Origin: Leptidea sinapis
Taxonomy: Eukaryota > Arthropoda > Insecta > Lepidoptera > Pieridae
Assembly (NCBI RefSeq): GCF_905404315.1
Contig: NC_066282.1
Location: forward strand, 5,976,501-6,040,500
Direction: 5' to 3'
Length of the DNA stretch: 64,000 nucleotides
This document shows positions 56,607 through 64,000 of the stretch, one piece after another (within the stretch, counting starts at the first letter, position 1; every line of letters begins with the position of its first letter). The notes under the pieces are model-generated. The model had not been told where the DNA came from. It saw nothing but the letters and a program-made list of their open reading frames with translations, and did not search any database. The position numbers were made by a program, and so were the translations under genes.

Positions 56607-57630
56607 GATCGGAATTGGTAAAAGTGAAACCTCTCATCAAAATTTTTGACTTTGGGGAAAAAACAGAAATCACAGGGTGCTAGGTCGGAGATATGTGCAG
56701 GATGGGTGACGAGTTGTATTTTTCGGAAGCTAAGAATGTAGAAGAACGCGGCTTTTTGGTAGTCTTTCGCGAACTTTTTTAACACCCTGGGTAAACAAAT
56801 GGTAGAATACCATTTAGCATTAACACTCTTATGATCTTCAAGTGGAATTTTGCAGATGGGAACCGTAGCTGAGAAAAAAATGCGATCACATTTTTACCAA
56901 AGTTTCTCGCCTGCTTCACTTTTGTTGGCCAGTTCTCATTTTCAAACACCCATTCACAAGATTGCTGTTTTTTTTTCGGGTCCAAAACAATAAATGTACG
57001 TTTCGTCTCCTATGATAATTTCATAAACACCATTAGGTACAATGACCGTGGTCGTACTTCATTGTGAGATTCATCTGTGAGCACCGTTCTACGCGAGCCC
57101 GCTTCTGCTCCGCTGTCAGTTCATGAGGGATCCAACGACAACAAAGTTTCCGAACTTTCAATTCTTCGTGTAAAATTTTCTGAATTTGGCTCATACCAAT
57201 CCCCAATAGTCCTTAAATTGTCTCATAGGTAATCCGCGGGTTTTCTTCAATTAGCCGCTTAACAGTACCTATCGTTCGTTGACGGCAGTTGAAGGCCGCC
57301 CCTCACGAAATTCGTCATGTAAAGAAACCCGACCTCTCTCAAATCCAGCAAACCATCGCCTCACTGTGCTCAAGCAAGCGGCTTCTCTCCCAAAAACAGT
57401 TTGAAGACAAGCGGCACATTCTTGCGGAGGGAGAGAACATTTTGAAATCATAAAAAAACATCGCTCTAAAAACATTTCGATTTAATTCCATTTTCGTTGC
57501 GTAAATAATTGCGTAGATAAAAAACAATTGACAAATGAACGTAGTTTGCAACGTTTCAAAAAATAATATATTCGAAATTCAAATAGTTCCGATTAGCTAC
57601 AAGTGCAAAACTTTTAGTGCGCCACGTGTA
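56607..57630 (-). mobile_element. mariner-like element, copy M2, lacking its 3' end
   Basis: From the right end (gcaaaacttttagt at 57,605) it encodes in reverse the same N-terminal HTH region, then a catalytic core missing in M1: GCLKMRTG-type sequence, and the final D in THPAHISDLAPCDF (mariner D,D34D pattern; usually HSPDLAPCDF). The C-terminus and left inverted repeat are replaced by the inverted arm at 56,606. There are several stops and shifts, so it is inactive. Confidence 0.8.
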
Positions 57631-57710
57631 TTTAGCCTAACATCATAAAATATAAAAAAAGTAATATTTGATGATGATCAATCCTGACCCATATGTTAAT
57701 GAGATCTTAA
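57631..57710. repeat. Flank shared with M1
   Basis: tttagcctaacatcataaaa to catatgttaatgagatctta is the same as 55,639-55,718. It shows the duplication includes DNA outside the transposon. Confidence 0.85.
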
Positions 57711-57820
57711 AATATTCAAATATGTATCCTAATCTATTTGCCAATGAGACAGTTGACAATATTTGATTGAATACGAAATAACCCTACACGTGAAAACTTA
57801 TATAATTTATACATCTAGAC

Positions 57821-57960
57821 TAGATAGACTGTGACAGCTGAGAAAACGTCGAAAAAAATTTAGGTTGGCAGTTGGCCTCTATTTTGAGCAAAGAACCCAC
57901 ACTAACATAAACAGGCATATCGCGAGTGTAGGACGTAATTTCTCACGCACACTTAAGTAA
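57821..57960 (+). repeat. gatagactgtgacagctg repeat, uninterrupted copy (Tc1 empty site)
   Basis: gatagactgtgacagctgag, aaaacgtcg, aggttggcagttggcctcta, ttttgagc...gcgcacact-like end. The Tc1 element at 35,990 sits at the position corresponding to the single TA at 57,880-57,881. Confidence 0.65.
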
Positions 57961-58255
57961 TATTAAAGACGAGAAAACGTAACTTAAACTTCTTAACAGA
58001 AATTATTATTATTACAAGAACAAAAAGCAAGATCGTATTCAGCATAGAAACAAGGAATATCAACAGTGCAACGTCAACCTACTGCTATACAGGATGTTAT
58101 AAATAAAATATGCAGGATCTTATTAATTTAATAAATACTGTTTGCTGTACAATGTACTTAATTATTTTTATTATTTTAAAGATTAAACAGTGCAGGTGCT
58201 AATCACTAATTGTATCTTCAGAAACATTAAACTATAAAATAAAAAGATAAAATGA
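57961..58255. other. AT-rich noncoding stretch
   Basis: No supported feature. Confidence 0.4.
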
Positions 58256-58512
58256 CGGTCAGTGGCAGCCGGAAGACGTCCACTGCTGGACAAAGGTCTC
58301 CCCCAAAGATCTCCACGACGATCGGTCATGCACAGCCCTCACCCAACATATTCCGACGATCTTGACCAGATCGTCGGTCCATCTTGTGGGGTCCTACCAA
58401 CACTGGGTCTTCCGGTTCGTGATCGTCAGTTGAGAACTTTTCTGCCACACCGGCCATCTGGCTGTCAAATTATGTGCCACAGTGGCAGTAGGCAGGGCTT
58501 GTTTGCTTAATT
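58256..58512 (-). mobile_element. RTE-like LINE C-terminal fragment
   Basis: On the minus strand the sequence decodes as RWTDDLVKIVGI, then RAVHDRSSWRSLGETFVQQ and WTSSGCH followed by a stop at 58,258-58,260. This order (RPPTRW.DD…W…LGE.(F/Y)VQQW) is the C-terminus of RTE-clade LINEs common in insects. A frame break lies before RWTDD, where the preceding RTGRPSVGRTP is read in another frame. The plus frame 58262-58510 is its shadow. Confidence 0.8.
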
Positions 58513-58562
58513 GCTGGCAATTCAAAAAGCAAATCGCAACATAAAGACTTAGTTAACATGGA

Positions 58563-59145
58563 AACTTATAATCAAATTCAAATTCAAATATTTTTATTCA
58601 AAATAGGATTTAAAATCATTTATTGAACGTCAAAAACTACCACCCATTCAAAAGAGACTGCCTCAGACCTGAGAAGAATGGGCGCAAGAAACTCAGCGGG
58701 CTTTTTTTTTGTTTTAATATAAAATATGTACTACAATGTAATATCGTACAATAAACATTTATAATTAAAGAGCCTGAGGATGTTCGCTTTATCCCCAGTC
58801 CGTGGTGTCATTAAGAAAATCGTTTATGCTATAATAACCTTTCCCACACAACGGTTTTTTAACAATTATTTTAAATTTCGTAACACATTTGTTTTGTACA
58901 TTTTCTGGGATCATATTGTAGAAGCATATACATAGCCCAACAAAAGACTTACTAACTCGACCCAACCGAGTAGTAGGCATAACAAGTTTATGTTTGTTCC
59001 TCGTGTTAACATTATGAATGTCACAGTTTCTAGAAAATTCCTCAATGTGCTTATGAACATACAGAACATTATCAAAAATGTAAATCAAATCATATTTTGT
59101 ATATTTTGATGGATTGTTAAATATACTAATAATATTTACGCACAA
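58563..59145 (-). mobile_element. CR1-like LINE 3' end
   Basis: The minus frame 59145-58789 encodes 118 residues of the LINE C-terminus: YIFDNVLYVHKHIEEFSRNC, DIHNVNTRNKHKLVMPTTRL, SKSFVGLCICFYNMIPENVQ, FKIIVKKPLCGKGYYSIND and a final FLNDTTDWG. The 3' UTR continues left with gagaagaatgggcgcaagaa and ends in a (caaatt)n-like tail at 58,571-58,592. The frame is intact over 118 residues, so this is one of the younger fragments here. Confidence 0.85.
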
Positions 59146-59825
59146 TAACTTAGTAAAAGAGTCAAAACTCTGATTTATTCCATTAATGTTAATTCTCTTA
59201 TTAATATTTTACCATAAAAAGGTGTGTGCTAAAAGGCTAGTCGACAGAAGTGTAATCTTCATAAAGGCGAGGTCAGTATTGCCACAGAGTATAGAAGGAT
59301 ACTTACGGTATAACACAATAATAAATATCACATATAATTACAAAAAATACATATTCAAGTGAAATTATCTTTTATCTACAGATTAAAACTTGTTTCCAGG
59401 CTTTGATTGCCAATGTCAATTACTTAAACATATAAATGGTAAAAGAGGTCTGTCGTTATTCTCATGGCATGATACTTTAAATATATGGAGCTGACCAGAC
59501 TTGTATTACTAGATACAATTACTTTTATTCATTATATTTTTTCTGTATACATGAAATAATAAATTTTCATATAATTTTAACAATTGTATATAAATTACTA
59601 TGCTATTTTAAATTTTCTATGTATTGTGGATGAAGTGTGTCAATTGAGCCACTGTCTTAGCACTGACACCTCTTGCAATGGCCTTAATCTACTCGAGCTC
59701 CTAGAGTTAGCACGCCTTTCGAAATTTTCATCTTAACGTCTTATATGAATATAAAATACGATACTATCTAACACTAGCTATTTTTGTTAAGTGTCATCAG
59801 CATTCGAATCAGACATAGTTCCACT
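59146..59825. other. AT-rich noncoding stretch
   Basis: No gene. 59,395-59,480 (ccaggctttgattgccaatg) resembles part of a LINE tail seen near 47,745-47,785, weakly. Confidence 0.35.
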
Positions 59826-60283
59826 TTTTTTTATCAATATAAGGGTCGAGACGAGCAGGACGTTCAGCTGATGGTATATGAATATTGACACGGGAGTGGG
59901 TCAGGAATTGGAAATAATACTCTAAGCTACGAGTATTGCTGACGGAGCTGTTGAAATTATCAATGTCTTGAAGTTTGACAACTCTCGTCATGTACGTTGC
60001 TGTACGATATAATGTTTGACAACTCTCGTCATATACGTCGAAGCGTTGCTACGCAACAATATCAATCATTTGCCTATTACAATGCAGTGCCAGGAATTCT
60101 GAGTGGTACTACAACTGCGCTCGTCACCTTGAGACATAAGATGTCAAGTCTCATTTTCCCAGAAATTTCACTAGCAACGGCGCCCTGCGTAATGCTTACT
60201 CATTACTTCTTCACGGCAGAAATAGGCGCCGTAGTGGTACCGATAATCTAGCCGGCATCCTGTGCAAAGGAGCCTCGCACTGT
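59826..60283 (-). mobile_element. SINE-like element split by an insertion
   Basis: The tail part (59,826-59,875: gtcgagacgagcaggacgtt) and the body (60,069-60,283: tgcctattacaatgcagtgc, gctcgtcaccttgagacata, gaaataggcgccgtagtggt, tagccggcatcctgtgcaaa) are in SINE order but separated by about 190 bases of foreign sequence. Confidence 0.8.
59876..60068. repeat. Insert inside a SINE, with an internal direct repeat
   Basis: Contains gtttgacaactctcgtcatg (59,975) and gtttgacaactctcgtcata (60,013), a 38-base-spaced direct duplication. It replaces about 15 bases of the SINE. The origin of the insert is unknown. Confidence 0.55.
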
Positions 60284-60660
60284 TGAATTCATGGTGGTTA
60301 CTGAACATGCATTTAAAAAGCCAAATAATATGGTCCAAGCTAAATGTTTACCACGCTTGTTATATGCATGTGGTTTATTCCGCGTAAAACGAACCTAAAT
60401 TCGTTGTTCATTTGCAAGGCGAGCTAAGTTAACGAGCCGTGACCTACCAGATTTTGACACGATCTTGTTTTAATAGGATTCATTTGACACGATCCAGTAA
60501 ATACAAACATGTTTATTTGTTTGATGTAACATTTACTTCCCACCTCTTACTGTATTTATTTCACATACTTGCAAACTAGAGAATTAAGTAGGCAATAAAC
60601 GGCACTAAACTTCATAATGACAGCTATGACAAATACTATCTTTGACCCATTTTATTTGCA
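60284..60660. other. Noncoding stretch
   Basis: No supported feature. Confidence 0.35.
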
Positions 60661-60800
60661 GTCCCCCTGAAAACGAGATCTGGAAAGGTCTTGAAACGTC
60701 GGGTTAACTAAAATAAAAATGTAACTTTTACGCAAAAATCTAATGAAAAAACAGTTACAATTACACGCGTTTTAATCCTTTAAAGTGTTTTATTTAAATA
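60661..60800 (+). repeat. gaaacgtcgggtt repeat, copy 2
   Basis: cccctgaaaacgagatctgg, aaaggtcttgaaacgtcggg, taacttttacgcaaaaatct and acagttacaattacacgcgt follow the order at 22,838-22,985. Confidence 0.6.
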
Positions 60801-61605
60801 TAAAATGTTCAACACCCTGAGTAAATTATATGGATAATACGGAATTCCTATTGAAATGATTCACCACACTTTCAATAAGTGATTTAATATCCTATTTTAA
60901 ATAAAAATATTTGAATTTGATTAATTCTGTTTAATGTTTAAATAATTATTCTGTGTTCCACAAGACAAACTTTTATTCATTTGCTGTCACTGTAAATTAT
61001 TATTTCGAAATTATTAAAGCATAATTTAATTTTTAATTCATTAAAGTTTTTAAAACAAAGTGTAATAATGAACCTAACGGTACGGTGTTAAAAAAAATGA
61101 ATATCTATAGATTAGATTTATATGTTCAGAAACATTTTTAACATACTACTGTGAAGTAAATTATTATTATATAAAACTGTAAATTAGTTTTATCAAAAGA
61201 TATAGAATGATTTAGGTTCCAAAACTTCACAAAACTTGTAATGATGCAGTCTGTTACGGAAGCTTCCAAAGCTACAAAGTTTAGAACAACAGCTATATTA
61301 CCAGCGCGATTACAATGTGTTTTAGACTCTGTCTATATTCTGCATAAAGCTAGAATTTGAATTACGACATTGGTTTGTTGCTATTTAAAGAAGAAAAGAA
61401 TATTAGAATAAAATATTCCTGAAGAAATGAAAAGAATTTAACACTCACGAAAGTAATTTTCAAAAAAAAAACTTTGTAGTTTATGAGTTATAAAGAGTAT
61501 TTTTTTTTAATTCAAGTTACATTGGTTATGTCTACCCGGCGAGAGTAATGTTTGATTTTTATACTTTTTTCCACACCATTCTGCCTTCAAACTTCATTGA
61601 AACAG
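60801..61605. other. AT-rich noncoding stretch
   Basis: 60,893-60,925 matches the tail of the CR1-like LINE (aataaaaatatttgaatttg) on plus. Otherwise nothing is recognised. Confidence 0.4.
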
Positions 61606-62081
61606 TAAGGCAAGACAGTACTTCACTAAAAGTCACCGTCTGCAACTTTATAAGGCGTAAATTCGGCCTCACATGGAGTACTGTTCTCACATCTGGGCGG
61701 GTGCTCTCCAGTACCAGCTTCTCCCATTTGACCGCATACAACGAAGAGCGGCTCGAATCATCGAAGATCAAGTCATCTCCAATCGGCTTGATTCTCTAGC
61801 ATTGCGTAGAGATGTGGGTTCTCACTGCATCTTCTACCGCATTTATCACGGGGAGTGCTCAGAGAGCTGTTCGGGTTGATTCCAGCGGCCGAATTCCACC
61901 ACCGGACATTACGTGCAAAGTACCAACCGCATTACGTAGACGTCTGGCATTCCACAACCGCGCGTCTTGTCCGAAATTTCTTGCCTCGCACAGCCACTTC
62001 GTGGAATCAACTACCGGCAGCGGTCTTCCCGAACAGATACGACTTAGGAACCTTCAAGAAAAAAGCATACTCCCACCTTAA
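61606..62081 (+). mobile_element. LINE family C, truncated at both ends
   Basis: Reads ARQYFTKSHRLQLYKA-like upstream sequence, then MEYCSHIWAGALQYQLLPFD, RIQRRAARIIEDQVISNRLD and FYRIYHGECSE. A frameshift near 61,870 moves to LIPAAEFHHRTLRAKYQPHY, VDVWHSTTARL, TATSWNQLPAAVFPNRYDLG, TFKKKAYSHLK. It stops abruptly at 62,081 where an inverted family A piece begins, so the 3' UTR and tail are missing. Confidence 0.85.
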
Positions 62082-62512
62082 ATTCGAGCTACTCTGCGTT
62101 GCATGCGGTCTAATGGATCGAGCTGGGGTATGCTAGACCAGAGTTGACAGCAAAACTCCACATGTGGCCGGACCTGTGCTTTGTAGAGCGCTAGAATGTG
62201 GGCCGGTTTGAAGTATTGAGGTGTTCTATGTATATGACGACCAGTTTCTTCGAATCCAATTTGGCTTTGCCTTCTAGGTGACCACGGAATTGGCAATCGC
62301 TCGAGATTTTGAGACCCAGTATTCTGATACTAAGCGAGGCTTCAAGGGAAGTGTTGTCGAAGAGCCGTGATACGACAAATAGTTTTTTTGTGGTAAACGA
62401 GCAAACTTGACTTCAACTTCTTCTGGGGTTAAAATAGACAAAGTTCAGTTTACCCCATTCCGCGACCTTCACAAAAGAGGACTCGATAGAAGACACAAGT
62501 TTCTCCCAGCCG
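62082..62512 (-). mobile_element. LINE family A internal segment, inverted
   Basis: In reverse it decodes as KLVSSIESSFVKVAEWGKLN, FNPRRS-like, SFTTKKLFVV, DNTSLEASLSIRILGLKISS, DCQFRGHLEGKAKLDSKKLV, HILALYKAQVRPHVEFCCQL and DRMQRRVARI, where it abuts family C. Both the 5' end and the 3' end of the LINE are absent, which ordinary LINE insertion alone does not produce. Confidence 0.85.
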
Positions 62513-63019
62513 TAATAGACTATTTCTAATGCTTTCGCATATTAAAATGCTCATAGTTACCAAACATAATATTATTATTGTTTTTGTGAAATCGAACATT
62601 TCCACCCTTATTCGGTTTATATGTTTATAAAAACATTTAACTTAAAATATAGCAAAATACATAAATACTATGATATCGAGGTATAAATCTATACTTAGTC
62701 TATGTATAATACAATATCGAAGTAAATCTGTAACAATATTTTCATGACAGCTAAAACTTTTTCGTGTACATGCTTTTAAAGTAAGCTCTACGTTACAAGT
62801 TCAATAAAAAGAGTAGACGAACAAAGAAAGTCGTTCTCGTTTTTATGAAAGATAAACTATGCTAACGTATGTTGAAGTAACCATAAAAGACCTCACAACC
62901 TTAAAATTTGTTGAAACGCATGAGTTATTGTAATCGCTAGAAATGTTTTAATTTTTATTAGTTTAATGTTCTCCCGTTGTTTTCATTGTAATTTAAAAAA
63001 AATGGAGAATTATCTTTTG
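62513..63019. other. AT-rich noncoding stretch
   Basis: No supported feature. Confidence 0.4.
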
Positions 63020-63318
63020 TTTTATGACATTAAGGGACGAGACGAGCAGGACGTTCATCTGATGGTATTTAATAAAATGAAGTACCGCTCAGGATTCTTG
63101 GAAATCCCATAAATTCTGATCGGCACAACAATTGCGCTTGTCACCTTGAGACATAAGATGTTCAGTCTCATTTGCCCATTAATTTCACTAGCTACGGCGC
63201 CCTTCAGGCCGAAACACAATAATGCTTACACATTACTGCTTCACGGCAGAAACACGCGGCGTTGTGGGACCTGTAATTTAGTTGGCATCCTGTGCAAAGG
63301 AGCCTCTCACTGGTTATT
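63020..63318 (-). mobile_element. SINE-like element, near full length
   Basis: acgagacgagcaggacgttc, ctcaggattcttggaaatcc, gcttgtcaccttgagacata, taatttcactagctacggcg, ttcaggccgaaacacaataa, ttacacattactgcttcacg, gttggcatcctgtgcaaagg and agcctctcactggttat. The A/T tail at 63,015-63,030 is eroded and the cccattacaatgcag block is reduced to aataaaatgaag. Confidence 0.85.
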
Positions 63319-63837
63319 ATGACTTTCTCAACCAAAATCTTTCCTAATATTAAATCTAGCTAATGAATTTAATAAAATCTTACAATAATGTAGCTTTAAC
63401 ATCAAACTAACACATAGGCCACCTAGTATATAACGATAAGTGTAAAGTAAGTAAGAAAAAATTCTTTCTTGCGAGCTATTCTAGCGTGTTCTACAAGAAC
63501 CATTACATTTACAACTATATGATATATTATAATGGAGATGTTTATCTTAAATAGTCCTACAAATAATCCCGCGATTACATATACTATCTTGAATATGCAA
63601 GCCATTATCGCCGAAAGAGTGAACCATAAATACAATAAAAATTAATGATTTATTTCTAACTAGCTTTTACCCTTTAACGGCCGTTCCCAATATTCAGTGT
63701 ATCTCTTACTTGAGATAAAAATCATAACTATCGATGACTTTTCTGTCCCAATAAACTTATCGACGGTAACTCACCTTATCCGTGCACGCTGTCTGTCAAT
63801 GGGACGACGTATAGCTTCACAGTATACATCTACTTAC
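63319..63837. other. AT-rich noncoding stretch
   Basis: No supported feature; the 70-residue minus frame at 63423-63635 is hydrophobic and AT-driven. Confidence 0.4.
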
Positions 63838-63975
63838 CAAGTTTCAATAGCACAGTTCTTATAGTTTTGGAAAAATGTGGCTGTGAAATACGGACGGACA
63901 GACGGAAAGACATGACAAATATATAACGGTTCCGTTTTTTTTGCCATTTGGGTACGGAACCCTAAAAAAAGTAGC
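63838..63975 (+). repeat. GGACGGACAG-type dispersed repeat, fullest copy
   Basis: aagtttcaatagcacagttc, gtggctgtgaaatacggacg, gacagacggaaagacatgac, ggttccgttttttttgccat and ttgggtacggaaccctaaaa. The last block is the characteristic end. Confidence 0.65.
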
Positions 63976-64000
63976 ATCGGTCGGCGAGTACAGTAAAAAT

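Noticed and set aside
1..64000. CRISPR arrays, operons, bacterial promoters, phage or integron features
   Set aside because: Composition, repeats, splice signals and LINE/SINE content are those of an insect nuclear genome; no regularly spaced repeat array was seen.
1..64000. Endogenous viral genes
   Set aside because: No gag-pol with LTRs, capsid or viral polymerase fragments were recognised; all RT sequences here are of the non-LTR type.

Overview
This window looks like repeat-rich nuclear DNA of an insect, most probably a moth or butterfly. It is AT-rich, with very few long open frames. Nearly every recognisable protein fragment belongs to a transposable element. The commonest short repeat is a roughly 290 bp SINE-like element (about ten copies or pieces) of a type I associate with Lepidoptera. 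The organism call is by family recognition from memory and was not checked by search.

Likely host-type coding sequence is sparse. The best candidate is a 3'-terminal exon of a trypsin-fold (S1) serine protease homologue on the minus strand (3238-4018), in which the catalytic His appears to be replaced. Weaker candidates are a THAP zinc-finger first exon at 44322-44401 ending at a good splice donor, a short N-terminal fragment at 25159-25215, an unassigned ORF at 10346-10624, and a strong splice donor at 54641.

Layout. 0.4-0.85 kb: a GC-richer repeat, partly shared with 11.8-12.5 kb, where the second copy carries a 544 bp hAT-like MITE. 1.9-2.7, 18.7-19.75, 21.95-22.25, 47.8-49.6, 51.6, 53.0 and 62.1-62.5 kb: copies of one APE-type LINE family (called family A here), mostly 5'-truncated. 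38.9-39.4, 53.6-53.8 and 61.6-62.1 kb: a related LINE (family C). 31.9-35.5 kb: a long but broken LINE with a restriction-like endonuclease. 36.0-37.56 kb: a complete Tc1-like transposon with two nonsense codons. 47.4-47.8, 58.26-58.5 and 58.6-59.15 kb: CR1-like and RTE-like LINE tails. 47.8-51.0 kb: a chimera in which a family A LINE runs straight into the RNase H end of a different LINE. 51.7-57.7 kb: a compound rearrangement with 860 bp inverted arms, a 655 bp recent direct duplication and two damaged mariner copies. Helitron-type ends, foldback elements, a tRNA-derived SINE and a 300 bp tandem repeat carrying tRNA-like segments fill other places.

The elements interact. The SINE and family A LINE share a similar 3' tail, suggesting that the LINE machinery mobilises the SINE. 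Several insertions can be dated relative to each other by nesting, and two have paralogous empty sites inside the window (Tc1 and the hAT-like MITE). I found no defence system, CRISPR array, operon or intact functional transposon.
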